Shown here: piece after piece, positions 32,510 to 42,390 of the stretch
How the letters are laid out: every line of letters starts with the position of its first letter
How positions within the stretch are numbered: position 1 is the first letter of the stretch
Origin: Rhodobacterales bacterium
GTDB lineage: Bacteria; Pseudomonadota; Alphaproteobacteria; Rhodobacterales; Rhodobacteraceae
Assembly (NCBI GenBank): GCA_002747325.1
Contig: PDOZ01000026.1
Location: 1-64,000 of the forward strand
Direction: 5' to 3'
DNA length: 64,000 nucleotides
Translations under genes and position numbers: made by a program
Notes under the pieces: generated by a model
What the model was told of the DNA's origin: nothing
The model's input: only the letters and a program-made list of their open reading frames with translations
Databases searched by the model: none

Positions 32510-32974
32510 TTATTGCTGCACGACGACATAGGTGCCCTGCTTGCCGCGCTCCCACACCATCTCGTAAAGCGTGCGCGCATTTTTCATCGACAGGCGCACG
32601 CAACCGTGGCTCGCCGGGCGGCCGAGCTTGGATTGCGCGGTCGTGGCGTGAATGGCGTAATTTCCGTCGTAGAAAATGGCGAACGGCATGGGGGCGTTAT
32701 TGTAGATCGACGAGCGATGATTGCGCGAAAACCATTCCGGCTGGAAAGAGCCGGTCGGCGTGACGTAGCCCGGTTTAGCGGTGGAAACCGGCCAGGTATA
32801 GAGCCTGTGCCCGCCGCGCGTGACCACCATTTGCTGATCGGAAATATCGACCCGGATGACGATACGGTCGCCGCGCCCGGAACTCGACAACCGCTCCCGC
32901 GCCGCCGCCACATCCGGCAGGATCAGCCCCGCGGTCAAAACGGCCAAAACACAGGCTCGCGTAAACACACCCAT
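32510..32974 (-). CDS. L,D-transpeptidase (YkuD domain)
   Basis: This roughly 154-residue protein has a signal peptide and a YkuD domain with the catalytic motif HATTAQSKLGRPASHGCVRLS; the nucleophile is Cys125. It would cross-link peptidoglycan meso-Dap residues or attach proteins to the wall in the periplasm. It is close to the minimal length for the domain and has no LysM or repeat module. ATG 32974 has AAGG about nine bases upstream; ATG 32983 is also possible. It reads alone, between the BMP binding protein and LolD genes. Confidence 0.9.
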   Translation of the reverse strand: MGVFTRACVLAVLTAGLILPDVAAARERLSSSGRGDRIVIRVDISDQQMVVTRGGHRLYTWPVSTAKPGYVTPTGSFQPEWFSRNHRSSIYNNAPMPFAIFYDGNYAIHATTAQSKLGRPASHGCVRLSMKNARTLYEMVWERGKQGTYVVVQQ

Positions 32975-33116
32975 AACAGACATCCTTCTTTTCCCCACGC
33001 ATAGCCTAGGGACGAAGGCGGGCGGCGCAACGAGATATAGGGATGCGCGCCGGATGGGGCACAATTTATAGAGGGCGCTGTGGCGCGCAGGTCACGGATT
33101 CAGCCCCGCGCCGCGC

Positions 33117-33800
33117 CTATTCCGCGCGGATCTCGCCGTTTTCCAACCGAATCGTCCGGTCCATCCGCGCCGCCAACTCGTAATTATGCGTGGCGATCAG
33201 GGCGGAGAGGCCGGTTTCACGCACCAAATCCATCAGCGCACCAAACACCGTGTCCGAGGTCGTTGGATCGAGGTTGCCGGTCGGCTCATCCGCCAGCAAC
33301 AATCCCGGCGCGTTGGCCAGCGCCCGGCAAAAGGCAACCCGCTGCTGCTCGCCGCCCGAAAGCTGCGCCGGGCGATGATCCGCCCGGTCCGCCACCTCAA
33401 CCCGCGCCAGCAAATTCTCCGCCCGCGCCCGCGCCACCCGCTCGGAAACCCCGGCGGCCAGTTGCGGCAGCACGATGTTTTCCAGTGCGGTAAATTCCGG
33501 CAACAGGTGGTGAAACTGATACACGAAACCAACCTGCGAACGCCGCGTCAGGGTGCGCCGCCGGTCGCTGGCCCGCGTCATGTCCTCGCCCGCAATGCGC
33601 ACCGACCCCGCATCCGGCTGATCGAGCAGCCCCGCGATATGCAGCAGCGTCGACTTGCCCGCCCCCGAGGGCGCCACCAGAGCCACCACCTCACCGGGCT
33701 GAATGGCCAGCGTCGCGCCCGTCAGCACCCGCACCTCGCCGGGCGTGTCGGCATTATAGGTCTTGGTCGCGCCTTCAAGGCTCAGGATCGGATCACTCAT
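33117..33800 (-). CDS. lolD: Lipoprotein-releasing system ATPase LolD
   Basis: This 227-residue ABC ATPase powers lipoprotein release from the inner membrane to LolA. Walker A reads APSGAGKST (first Gly replaced by Ala), the Q-loop [20 protein letters not shown] is typical for LolD, the signature is [15 protein letters not shown] and Walker [13 protein letters not shown]. The gene overlaps the end of the permease gene by eight bases. The Ala in the P-loop is tolerated in the MacB/LolD group of related bacteria, as far as I recall, so activity is likely kept. Confidence 0.93.
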   Translation of the reverse strand: MSDPILSLEGATKTYNADTPGEVRVLTGATLAIQPGEVVALVAPSGAGKSTLLHIAGLLDQPDAGSVRIAGEDMTRASDRRRTLTRRSQVGFVYQFHHLLPEFTALENIVLPQLAAGVSERVARARAENLLARVEVADRADHRPAQLSGGEQQRVAFCRALANAPGLLLADEPTGNLDPTTSDTVFGALMDLVRETGLSALIATHNYELAARMDRTIRLENGEIRAE

Positions 33801-35085
33801 AGCGCAAAGCCTCTACCGGGTTGAGCCGCGCCGCGCGTCGGGCGGGCAGGATGGTGACAAGGAAAGACAGGGTGAGCGACAGGCTGACGGCGGAGAGAAT
33901 ATCCGGCAGTTCCAGCTTGGCGGGCAGGTTGTAAATGCCGCGCACCGACGGGTCCCAGACCCCGCCCCCCGCGAACCAGTCCACCGCCGCAAACACGCTC
34001 TGAATGTTCAGCACAAAGGTGATGCCGAGGATCACCCCGGCGATGGTGCCCGTGACCCCGGTCAGCGAACCGCAAAGGAAAAACACCCGCATGATCGACC
34101 CCTGCGTCAGCCCCATCGTGCGCAAAATGCCAATGTCGCGCCCCTTGTTTTTCACCAGCATGACAAGGCCGGAAATGATGTTGAGCGAGGCGATCAGCAC
34201 GAGGATCGACAGGATGATGAACATCACGTTGTCCTCCATGTCGAGCGCGCGCAGATAGGCGCCGGACAGGTCCTGCCAGGTTTGCAGCGTCGCCATCGGC
34301 CCCGCCGCCTCCATCACCGGCACGATCTGCGCATTCACCGCTTCCGGGTCCTCGACCATGACCTCGATCTGATCGGCGCGCCCCTCGCGGTTGAAGAAGC
34401 TCTGCGCCTCGTCAAAGGGCAGATAGGCGCGGGTCGAATCAATGTCCCAGCGCCCGGCGGTGAAAATATACGTCACCTCATAAGCGTTCTTGCGCGGCAT
34501 GGTGCCAAAGGCGGTCTTGGCGCCGTTAGGCGAGGTCAGGATGATCTTGTCCCCGATGCCAACACCCAGCGTTCGCGCCACACCGGAACCGATGGCGATG
34601 CCGTTCTCATATTCCTCGATCGACCCCAGCGCCTCTTCCGGGTGCGCAATGCGCGGCAGGGTCGCGAGGTCTTCGCCGCGCATACCATAAACCCAGATGC
34701 CGGAATTGTTCTCGCCACTCATGTCGGAGCCTAAAACCTGCGCCAGAATGATCGGCGCCGCGCGGGTCACGCCCGGCACATCGCGCACCGCCCCGGCCCA
34801 GGTATCGTAATCGGTAATCGCCCGGCTGACCGCGCCGCGATTGTTGGTGTAAAGCCGTGAATAGAGGGTGATATGGGCGTTGGAGCCGACCACCGTATCC
34901 ACCAACTCGGCGCGAAAGCCCGAGCGCACGGCGAGGGTGATGATCAGCGCCGCCACGGCCAGCATGATACCGACAAAGGAGATCACCGTCATCACGCTGA
35001 CGCCCCCTTCGGCCTTGCGGGCGCGCAGGTAACGCCAGGCGATCATCCATTCGAAACGGGCAAAAGGCGCGGTGGTTCCGGGCAC
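33793..35085 (-). CDS. lolC: Lipoprotein-releasing system permease LolC/LolE
   Basis: This 430-residue protein has four transmembrane helices and a large periplasmic loop, the MacB-like layout. The start [30 protein letters not shown] and end [23 protein letters not shown] are family hallmarks. Only one permease gene is present, so the complex is probably a LolC/E homodimer, as in many alphaproteobacteria. It starts with GTG at 35085 after AGGAG. It is co-translated with lolD. Confidence 0.92.
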   Translation of the reverse strand: MPGTTAPFARFEWMIAWRYLRARKAEGGVSVMTVISFVGIMLAVAALIITLAVRSGFRAELVDTVVGSNAHITLYSRLYTNNRGAVSRAITDYDTWAGAVRDVPGVTRAAPIILAQVLGSDMSGENNSGIWVYGMRGEDLATLPRIAHPEEALGSIEEYENGIAIGSGVARTLGVGIGDKIILTSPNGAKTAFGTMPRKNAYEVTYIFTAGRWDIDSTRAYLPFDEAQSFFNREGRADQIEVMVEDPEAVNAQIVPVMEAAGPMATLQTWQDLSGAYLRALDMEDNVMFIILSILVLIASLNIISGLVMLVKNKGRDIGILRTMGLTQGSIMRVFFLCGSLTGVTGTIAGVILGITFVLNIQSVFAAVDWFAGGGVWDPSVRGIYNLPAKLELPDILSAVSLSLTLSFLVTILPARRAARLNPVEALRYE

Positions 35086-35097
35086 GGCAGGCTCCTT

Positions 35098-35586
35098 TTA
35101 TGCGACGCGTCGGCGTCGAAACGGGCGGGCGAGAAGAGCGAGAAGCGCGGTGACCAGAAGCCAGCCCGCACCAAAGCCGATCCCCGCGAAAATCAGCCCC
35201 TCGGTAGAGACCGGCACGGCGGGTTTGAAATCGTCCCATGTCCGCTGCGCCAGTTCCACATCGCGGAAATGCCAGAACCGGGCGAGGCGCTCAAGGGGCA
35301 GCGCGCCCGCCAGCGCCTGATAATCGGCGTTCAGCCGCTCATAACGGTAAATCCGGCTGCGCATATCGTCGCGAAGCTGGTTCTGAAAATCGGACCCGGC
35401 CATCGCGTCCAACGCCTCTTCCCGGCTCATCCCGGCAATGCGGGCGGTCGTGTCGAAAGCGATGGTCACGGTGCGCAACTCGTCCGCCGCGCCGGAAAGG
35501 CGCTGGATGTATTGCTGCGAAAACTCAGGGAATTGCGACAACGTAACCGTCCCCGCAATCCCCCCCGCCATGGCCAGAATCCGCAT
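35098..35586 (-). CDS. DUF2937 membrane protein
   Basis: This 162-residue protein has an N-terminal signal anchor (ILAMAGGIAGTVTLSQFPEFSQQYIQRL) and a C-terminal helix (GLIFAGIGFGAGWLLVTALLALLARPF) with a charged coiled region between. This matches DUF2937, a proteobacterial family of unknown function. It lies between cysK and lolC on the same strand, five and twelve bases from them, so it is part of a run that includes proS, cysK and lol genes. AAGGAAC precedes the start. Confidence 0.83.
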   Translation of the reverse strand: MRILAMAGGIAGTVTLSQFPEFSQQYIQRLSGAADELRTVTIAFDTTARIAGMSREEALDAMAGSDFQNQLRDDMRSRIYRYERLNADYQALAGALPLERLARFWHFRDVELAQRTWDDFKPAVPVSTEGLIFAGIGFGAGWLLVTALLALLARPFRRRRVA

Positions 35587-35591
35587 GTTCC

Positions 35592-36671
35592 TTACCCCAA
35601 CTGATAGCCCGGCGTGCTGGCCGACAGCGCCTGTTCCTCTGCGTCCATCTCCGCCTCGATGCCGTCAAACAGCGGGGTCGAGAGATAGCGCTCGCCGGTA
35701 TCGGGCAGCATGGCAAGGATCACTGCGCCTTCCGGGGCGTCTTCGGCCACGCGCAGGGCGGTGGCGAAGGTTGCGCCGCCGGAAATACCGCAGAAAATCC
35801 CCTCTTTCGCCGCCAGATCCTTCGCCGCCGCGATGGCGTCCGGCCCGGCAATCGGCAAGAGCGCATCGTAATAGCCCGCGTCCAGCGCTTCTTGCAAAAC
35901 CGCCGGGATGAAATCCGGGGTCCAGCCCTGAATCGGGTGCGGCTGCCAAGCGCTATGCCCCGCCGCCGGCCCGCCGCGCGCGTCGCGTTCCTGCGCCTCG
36001 CCGGAGGAGACCAGCGCCGCATTGGCCGGTTCCGTCAGCACGATTTTGGTCTCCGGCCGCTCGCGGCGCAACACGCGGGCAACCCCCGTCACCGTGCCGC
36101 CCGTGCCATAGCCCGACACGAAGTAATCCAGCCGTTCGCCTTTGAAATCATTGATGATTTCGCGCGCCGTGGTGGCCTCATGCATGTCGGCATTGGCCTC
36201 GGTCTCGAACTGGCTCGCCAGAAACCAGCCATTGCCCTCCGCCAGCTCAACCGCCTTTTGATACATGCCAAACGCCTTGTTTTCCTTCGGCGTCAGAACG
36301 ACCTTCGCCCCCAGCATCCGCATCAGCTTGCGCCGCTCGACCGAAAAAGTCTCCGTCATGGTCACGACCAGCGGGTAGCCCTTCTGCGCGCAGACCATCG
36401 CCAGCCCGATGCCGGTATTGCCCGAACTGGCCTCGACCACCGTCTGCCCCGGCTTCAGCCGTCCGTCGCGCTCCGCCGCCTCGATGACGTTGAGCGCCAG
36501 CCGGTCCTTGACCGACGCCGCCGGGTTGGTCGCCTCAAACTTGACGTAGATCGTAGCGTGTTTCGGGCCGAGATTGTTGATGCGGATCACCGGCGTGTCG
36601 CCGACCGTATCCAGCACGGAAGCGAACAATTTGCCGCGGCCTTCGGTGCGGCGGATGGTTTCCTGCGTCAT
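35592..36671 (-). CDS. cysK: Cysteine synthase A (O-acetylserine sulfhydrylase)
   Basis: This 359-residue PLP enzyme makes cysteine from O-acetylserine and sulfide (EC 2.5.1.47). The PLP lysine lies in NPAASVKDRLALN near residue 54; VEASSGNTGIGLAMVCAQKGY, GYGTGGTVTGVARVLR and GISGGATFATALRVAED are all present. An insertion around 220-245 (AQERDARGGPAAGHSAWQPHPIQGW) and a C-terminal extension make it longer than the 310-residue E. coli enzyme, as is usual for this clade. Its start is one base after the proS stop. Confidence 0.93.
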   Translation of the reverse strand: MTQETIRRTEGRGKLFASVLDTVGDTPVIRINNLGPKHATIYVKFEATNPAASVKDRLALNVIEAAERDGRLKPGQTVVEASSGNTGIGLAMVCAQKGYPLVVTMTETFSVERRKLMRMLGAKVVLTPKENKAFGMYQKAVELAEGNGWFLASQFETEANADMHEATTAREIINDFKGERLDYFVSGYGTGGTVTGVARVLRRERPETKIVLTEPANAALVSSGEAQERDARGGPAAGHSAWQPHPIQGWTPDFIPAVLQEALDAGYYDALLPIAGPDAIAAAKDLAAKEGIFCGISGGATFATALRVAEDAPEGAVILAMLPDTGERYLSTPLFDGIEAEMDAEEQALSASTPGYQLG

Positions 36672-36672
36672 G

Positions 36673-38025
36673 TCAAAGCCCCTTCACATGATGGTCGGCA
36701 TAAATCTCGACCAGCCGGGCCACCGCATCTTCCGGGGCCAACTCGACGCTTTCGCCGGTTTTGCGGCTGGTCAGCTCGACCACGCCGTTTTTCAGCCCAC
36801 GCGGGCCGACAGTGATACGCCACGGTAGCCCGATCAGGTCCATGGTGGCAAATTTTGCCCCCGCGCGCTCGTTACGGTCGTCATAAAGCGGCTCCAGCCC
36901 GGCATTGCTCAGCTGCGCATACAGCGCCTCGCAGGCCGCATCCGCCGCCGCGTCGCCCTGGCGCAGATTGACGATGCCCGCATGGAACGGCGTCACCCCC
37001 TCGGGCCAAATAATGCCGTTTTCGTCATGGCTCGCCTCGATAATGGCGCCGACCAGCCGGGAAATGCCGATCCCGTGCGATCCCATATGCACCGGCACCT
37101 GTTTCTGGTTTTCGTCCACCACCGTCGCGCCCATCGCTTCGGAATACTTGGTGCCGAAGTAGAAAATCTGCCCCACCTCAATGCCGCGCGCCACCCGGCG
37201 CCGCGCTTCGGGCACCTGTTCAAACAACGCTTCATCATGGGTTTCATCGGTGCGCGCATAGCGGGAGGTGAACTCTTCCAGCACCGCCTGGCACTGCGCC
37301 GCGTCGTTATAATCAATCTCGCGGTCGCCGAAGGTCAGATCCGTGACCTCGCTGTCATAGAACACCTCGCTTTCGCCGGTTTCCGCCAGCACGAGGAATT
37401 CATGCGTATCATCGCCGCCAATCGGCCCGCTATCGGCGCGCATCGGAATGGCTTGCAGGCCCATGCGCTCGTAGGTGCGCAGATAGGACACGAGGTGGCG
37501 GTTGTAAGCATGCAAAGCGGCTTCTTTCGTCAGGTCGAAATTATAGCCGTCCTTCATGTAAAACTCGCGCCCACGCATGACGCCAAAGCGCGGGCGGATC
37601 TCGTCGCGGAATTTCCACTGCACCTGATAGAGCGTCAGGGGCAAATCCTTGTAAGAGGACACATGGGCACGGAAAATATCCGTCACCATTTCTTCGGCGG
37701 TGGGCGAAAACAGCATATCGCGACCATGCCGGTCCTGCATGCGCAGCATTTCCTCGCCGTAGCCGTCATAGCGCCCGCTCTCGCGCCACAAATCCGCCGA
37801 TTGCAGGGTCGGCATCAGAATCGGGATATGGCCCGCGCGCATCTGCTCTTCATGCACGATGTTCTCGATCTTGCGCAGCACCTTGAAGCCCAGCGGCAAC
37901 CAGGAATAAATCCCCGCGCTCTGCTGTTTGATCATGCCGGCGCGCAGCATGAGGCGGTGGCTGACAATTTGTGCCTCGGAAGGGTTTTCCTTCAGGACGG
38001 GCAGAAAATAGGCTGAAAGACGCAT
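36673..38025 (-). CDS. proS: Prolyl-tRNA synthetase (short alphaproteobacterial type)
   Basis: This 450-residue class II synthetase charges tRNA-Pro. Motif 1 and nearby [30 protein letters not shown], motif 2 [32 protein letters not shown] and motif 3 [17 protein letters not shown] are clear, as is the anticodon-binding domain at the C-terminus. It lacks the editing insertion of the longer bacterial ProS, which is normal for alphaproteobacteria. GGAGA precedes ATG 38025. It leads the proS-cysK-DUF2937-lol run. Confidence 0.96.
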   Translation of the reverse strand: MRLSAYFLPVLKENPSEAQIVSHRLMLRAGMIKQQSAGIYSWLPLGFKVLRKIENIVHEEQMRAGHIPILMPTLQSADLWRESGRYDGYGEEMLRMQDRHGRDMLFSPTAEEMVTDIFRAHVSSYKDLPLTLYQVQWKFRDEIRPRFGVMRGREFYMKDGYNFDLTKEAALHAYNRHLVSYLRTYERMGLQAIPMRADSGPIGGDDTHEFLVLAETGESEVFYDSEVTDLTFGDREIDYNDAAQCQAVLEEFTSRYARTDETHDEALFEQVPEARRRVARGIEVGQIFYFGTKYSEAMGATVVDENQKQVPVHMGSHGIGISRLVGAIIEASHDENGIIWPEGVTPFHAGIVNLRQGDAAADAACEALYAQLSNAGLEPLYDDRNERAGAKFATMDLIGLPWRITVGPRGLKNGVVELTSRKTGESVELAPEDAVARLVEIYADHHVKGL

Positions 38026-38144
38026 AGGGTTCTCCGGTTACTTACGGTTTTTCCTAAAGGCAGGCGGGCGCGGTCGCAAGCGGCTTGAGGACCGTGCGGC
38101 ATCTGCTTGGCCCGGACACGCTCAAAAAACCCAATAAACCCCCT

Positions 38145-38195
38145 GCCCGGCGGCACCGCCGGGCTGCGCCTGCCTGCCCCCCGGCAGGCGCAGCC
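38145..38195. promoter_or_regulatory. Two overlapping strong hairpins between proS and perM
   Basis: The first hairpin pairs GCCCGGCGG (38145-38153) with CCGCCGGGC (38156-38164) across CA. The second pairs 13 bases, GGCTGCGCCTGCC (38162-38174) with GGCAGGCGCAGCC (38183-38195), across an eight-base loop. They share 38162-38164, so both cannot form fully at once. They lie about 75-125 bases upstream of perM and 120-170 bases upstream of proS, and could act as a transcription switch or a roadblock between divergent genes. Confidence 0.6.
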
Positions 38196-38268
38196 CTCCG
38201 CAACAAGCTCCCCCTTGAAAGCCCGCCGCAAAACCGCGAAGTAAAGAGCCAGAAATTGCGAGGTGAAC

Positions 38269-39369
38269 ATGGCCCTACCCGTTCAGACACAAGCGAAATA
38301 CTGGTCCGTTGCGGCCATCCTTTTCTTCGCCGCCTTGTGGCTTCTGGGCGATGTGATCCTTCCCTTCGTCATCGGCGGGGCGATTGCTTATTTCCTCGAT
38401 CCGGTGGCGGACCGGCTGGAAAATATGGGGTTGAGCCGGGTCATGGCGACCGTTCTCATCTCCGTCATCGCACTGCTGGTCTTTACCATCGCGGCGCTGA
38501 TGATCGTGCCGCTGCTGGTCGGGCAGACGGTGGCGCTGGCGGAAACCGTGCCTGCGCTGGCGCGCGACCTGCACGCCTTTTTGCTGCAAAAATTCCCCAA
38601 CGTCATTCAGGACGAAAGCGTTCTGTCCAAATCGCTTGCCACCCTCGGCACCAAGATACAGGAATATTCCGGCACGTTATTTCAGGCGCTGCTTTCCTCC
38701 GCCCAATCGGTGATTTCCGTCGCCGTGATGATCGTCGTGGTGCCGGTCGTGGCCTTTTACATGCTGCTCGACTGGGATCACATGATCGCCTCCATCGACG
38801 CGCAACTGCCGCGTGACCACGCCCCGACCATCCGCCGCCTCGCGCATGAGATCGACCGCACCCTGGCCTCCTTCGTGCGCGGACAGGGCACAGTCTGCCT
38901 CGCATTGGGCAGCTATTACGCCCTCGCCCTGATGATAATCGGCCTCGATTTCGGCATCGTGGTCGGCTTCATCGCCGGGCTGATCACCTTCATCCCCTAT
39001 GTCGGCGCGCTGGTCGGCGGGGCGCTGGCCATCGGGCTGGGGCTGTTCCAGTTCTGGGGCGAATGGTGGCTGATCGGCGGGGTGGCGGCAATCTTTGCCG
39101 CCGGGCAGTTCATCGAAGGCAATATCCTGACGCCGAAACTGGTCGGCACTTCGGTCGGGCTGCACCCGGTCTGGCTCATGTTCGCCCTCGCCGCTTTCGG
39201 CGCGCTGTTCGGGTTTGTCGGCATGCTGGTCGCGGTGCCGGTCGCGGCGGTGATCGGCGTTCTGGTGCGCTTCGTGCTGGATGGCTACCAACGCGGGCCG
39301 CTCTATCAGGGCGAGGTTGGCAAACGCGCGGCACAGCCATTGAGCGACGCCGAAGAGACCGCAGAATAA
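38269..39369 (+). CDS. perM: AI-2E/PerM family membrane transporter
   Basis: This 366-residue protein has about eight helices. The core GLDFGIVVGFIAGLITFIPYVGALVGGALAIGLGLFQF and FIEGNILTPKLVGTSVGLHPVWLMFALAAFGALFGFVGML are the PerM/AI-2E hallmark. Family members have been linked to autoinducer export or ion exchange; function here is open. ATG 38269 follows GAGGTG; GTG 38263 is also in frame. The stop overlaps the ATG of hdaA (TAATG), an arrangement common in Rhodobacterales. Confidence 0.9.
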   Translation: MALPVQTQAKYWSVAAILFFAALWLLGDVILPFVIGGAIAYFLDPVADRLENMGLSRVMATVLISVIALLVFTIAALMIVPLLVGQTVALAETVPALARDLHAFLLQKFPNVIQDESVLSKSLATLGTKIQEYSGTLFQALLSSAQSVISVAVMIVVVPVVAFYMLLDWDHMIASIDAQLPRDHAPTIRRLAHEIDRTLASFVRGQGTVCLALGSYYALALMIIGLDFGIVVGFIAGLITFIPYVGALVGGALAIGLGLFQFWGEWWLIGGVAAIFAAGQFIEGNILTPKLVGTSVGLHPVWLMFALAAFGALFGFVGMLVAVPVAAVIGVLVRFVLDGYQRGPLYQGEVGKRAAQPLSDAEETAE

Positions 39370-40061
39370 TGCCCCGACAACTCGCCTTCAACCTGCCCAA
39401 CGGCGTCGCCCTCGGGCGGGGGGACTTTTATGTCTCCGACGCCAACCGTGCGGCGCTGGAGGCGGTGGAAAACTGGCGCGACTGGCCGGGCGGCAAGCTG
39501 GTGCTGACCGGACCGGAAGGGGCGGGCAAGACCCACCTCGCCCATGTGTTTGCCGACCTCACGGGCGCCGAAATCATCGCCCCGGACGCACTGACACAAG
39601 CGGACCCGGCAGCGCTGGCCGGGCGTAACCTTGTGCTGGAAGACCTTGACCGCGCGGCGGGCGATGGCGCCGCCGAAGCTGCCGCCTTTCACCTGCACAA
39701 CCTCATTCTGGCCGAAGGCGGGCGGCTGCTGATCACCGGGCGCGACGCGCCGGGCCGCTGGGGGCTGACCCTGCCCGACCTCGCCAGCCGCGTCGCAGGC
39801 GCGACCATGCACCGCCTTGCAATGCCCGACGAAGCGCTCATGATGGCCTTGCTGATGAAGCTCTTCGCCGACCGGCAGATCGCCGCCAGCCCGAGCCTGA
39901 TCGCCTATCTTGCGCCGCGCATCGAGCGCAGCTTTCAGGCGGCGCAGGAGGTGGTTGCCACGCTGGATGCACAGGCGCTGGCGGAAGGCGTGCCGCTGGG
40001 CCGGACGCTGGCCAGACGCGTTCTGGAAGCGCGCGACGCGCCGGGGCTGGACCTGACGTGA
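39369..40061 (+). CDS. hdaA: HdaA, DnaA-related regulator of replication initiation
   Basis: This 230-residue AAA+ protein is a DnaA homologue without the DNA-binding domain. It starts MPRQLAFNLPNGVALGRGDFYVSDAN, has Walker A GPEGAGKTHLAHVF and a Walker B-like LVLEDLDRAAGD, and ends in a helical lid. HdaA stimulates hydrolysis of DnaA-bound ATP with the beta clamp; the QLAFNL segment resembles a clamp-binding motif. Its start overlaps the perM stop. It is followed at about 95 bases by ppk. Confidence 0.88.
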   Translation: MPRQLAFNLPNGVALGRGDFYVSDANRAALEAVENWRDWPGGKLVLTGPEGAGKTHLAHVFADLTGAEIIAPDALTQADPAALAGRNLVLEDLDRAAGDGAAEAAAFHLHNLILAEGGRLLITGRDAPGRWGLTLPDLASRVAGATMHRLAMPDEALMMALLMKLFADRQIAASPSLIAYLAPRIERSFQAAQEVVATLDAQALAEGVPLGRTLARRVLEARDAPGLDLT

Positions 40062-40156
40062 GGGCAGAAAAGCCATCGGCTCTGACGCGCCGAATGTCGC
40101 AAAAATGCTATAATGCGGTGTTATAAGCCCGAAAACGCCGCCAAAATGTGGAATAA

Positions 40157-42346
40157 ATGACAGAAAAGACCTATCCCGCCGCCGACTTCCTGAACGCCCC
40201 TTTCCCCGCCGGAACCGCGCTGGACCCGCAAGACTTTGCCGGGCCGAAACGGTTCTATAACCGGGAAATGTCGTGGCTCGGCTTCAACTGGCGGGTGCTG
40301 GAAGAGGCGCAGAACCCGCGGGTGCCGCTGCTCGAACGCCTGCGGTTTCTGTCCATCTCCGCCACCAATCTCGACGAGTTTTACACCGTGCGCGTGGCCG
40401 GGCTGCGCGAGTTGGAGCGCGAAGGCAACCGCACCCCCGCCGCCGATGGGCTGACCGCAGCGGAGCAATTGGTGCAGGTCAATGCCGACGCGCGCAAGCT
40501 GATCGGCGCCCAACAGGAAACCCTCAATACCCTGCTGGACCTGATGCAGAAAGAGGGCATTACCCTGTGCAGCCCCGAGGCGCTGACGGCCAAGGACATG
40601 GCCTATCTGAACACGGCTTTCCTGAAGCGGGTTTTCCCGGTCCTGTCGCCGCTGGCCATCGACCCGGCGCACCCCTTCCCCTTCATCCCCAATACCGGCT
40701 TTGCCCTCGCGCTGGAACTCGAACGCAAGGACGACAAGCGCAAGCTCAAGGCGCTCTTGCCAATCCCGCATCAGATCGACCGTTTCATCCGCCTGCCCGC
40801 CCCGGAAGGCCGCGCCCGTTTCCTGCCGCTCGAAGACCTGCTGCTGCTGTTCATCTCCGACCTGTTCCCCGGCTACACCGCCAAGGACCATTGCGCCTTC
40901 CGCATTCTGCGCGACAGCGACATGGAAGTCGAGGACGAGGCGGAAGACCTGGTGCGCGAGTTTGAAACGGCGCTGAAACGGCGGCGGCGCGGCGAGGTGG
41001 TGAGGATGAAAATCTCCGCTGGCGCGCCCAAAGGGCTGCTCGACATGATCACCCGCGAATTGCACGTCACCGGCGATGAGATCGTCGAGATTGACGGGCT
41101 GATCGGCACGGCGGACCTCTCCGAGTTGGTGCTGTCTGAACGCCCGGACCTGCTCTGGCCCACCTTCGTGCCGCGCGTGCCGGAACGGGTCGAGGACCAT
41201 GATGGCGACATTTTCGCCGCCATGCGCCAAAAGGACATGCTGTTGCACCACCCCTATGAGACCTTCGATCAGGTGGTCAGTTTCCTGCAACAGGCAGCGC
41301 GCGACCCGGATGTGGTGGCGATCAAACAGACGCTGTATCGCACCTCACGCGACAGCCCGATCGTGTCGGCGCTGTGCGAGGCGGCGGAGGCGGGCAAGTC
41401 GGTCACCGCGCTGGTCGAGTTGAAAGCGCGCTTTGATGAGGCGGCCAATATCCAGCAATCGCGGCGGTTAGAGCGCGCCGGTGCGCATGTGGTTTACGGC
41501 TTCATGCAGCTGAAAACACACGCAAAAATCTCTTCCGTCGTGCGCCGCGAGGGCGATGAACTGGTGACTTACACCCATTTCGGCACTGGCAATTATCACC
41601 CGATCACGGCGAAGATTTACACCGACCTCTCGCTGTTTACCTGCGACGAAGCCCTTGGCCGCGACGCGACACGGGTGTTCAACTACCTGTCGGGCTACGC
41701 GCCGCCGGAAGCGCTGGAAAAGCTGGCCATTTCGCCGATCAACCTGAAGAAAACCCTGATCGGGCGCATCCGCAAAGAAGCGGAATTTGCCGAAGCGGGC
41801 AAGCCGGCGGGGATCTGGGCCAAGATGAACTCGCTGGTCGAGCCGGACGTGATCGACGCGCTGTATGACGCCAGCCAGCGCGGGGTCAAAATCAGCCTCG
41901 TGGTGCGCGGCATTTGCGGCCTTCGCCCCGGCATCAAGGGGCTGTCGGAAAACATCCGGGTGAAGTCGGTCGTCGGGCGTTTTCTGGAGCATTCCCGCAT
42001 CGTGGTTTTCGGCAACGGTCATGGCCTGCCATCGAAAAAAGCGCGGGTATATATGTCTTCCGCCGACTGGATGGGGCGCAATCTGAACCGGCGGGTGGAG
42101 ACTCTCGTCGAAGTGACGAACAACACGGTGAAGGCGCAGATCGTCGGGCAGATCATGGCGGCGAACCTGCACGACACGGCGCAAAGCTGGGTCATGCAGC
42201 CGGACGGCTCGTTCCTGCGCGCGGTCATCGGCGAGAACGAAATCCCCTTCTCCTGCCACCGCTTTTTCATGGAAAATCCCTCCCTTTCCGGGCGCGGCTC
42301 CGCCGGGGCGAGCGACGTGCCCGAACTCACGCACAGCCACGATTGA
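40157..42346 (+). CDS. ppk: Polyphosphate kinase 1
   Basis: This 729-residue enzyme makes polyphosphate reversibly from ATP (EC 2.7.4.1). The four Ppk1 domains are recognisable: N-terminal [20 protein letters not shown], head, and two C-terminal domains with [50 protein letters not shown] (catalytic histidine region), and [15 protein letters not shown]. The length is typical. It is followed 44 bases later by the exopolyphosphatase gene, so polyphosphate turnover genes are together. Confidence 0.96.
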   Translation: MTEKTYPAADFLNAPFPAGTALDPQDFAGPKRFYNREMSWLGFNWRVLEEAQNPRVPLLERLRFLSISATNLDEFYTVRVAGLRELEREGNRTPAADGLTAAEQLVQVNADARKLIGAQQETLNTLLDLMQKEGITLCSPEALTAKDMAYLNTAFLKRVFPVLSPLAIDPAHPFPFIPNTGFALALELERKDDKRKLKALLPIPHQIDRFIRLPAPEGRARFLPLEDLLLLFISDLFPGYTAKDHCAFRILRDSDMEVEDEAEDLVREFETALKRRRRGEVVRMKISAGAPKGLLDMITRELHVTGDEIVEIDGLIGTADLSELVLSERPDLLWPTFVPRVPERVEDHDGDIFAAMRQKDMLLHHPYETFDQVVSFLQQAARDPDVVAIKQTLYRTSRDSPIVSALCEAAEAGKSVTALVELKARFDEAANIQQSRRLERAGAHVVYGFMQLKTHAKISSVVRREGDELVTYTHFGTGNYHPITAKIYTDLSLFTCDEALGRDATRVFNYLSGYAPPEALEKLAISPINLKKTLIGRIRKEAEFAEAGKPAGIWAKMNSLVEPDVIDALYDASQRGVKISLVVRGICGLRPGIKGLSENIRVKSVVGRFLEHSRIVVFGNGHGLPSKKARVYMSSADWMGRNLNRRVETLVEVTNNTVKAQIVGQIMAANLHDTAQSWVMQPDGSFLRAVIGENEIPFSCHRFFMENPSLSGRGSAGASDVPELTHSHD

Positions 42347-42390
42347 CCCCGCCCGCCAGTCAGGGCAAAACGGGGCAAAGGGAGGCGCGG

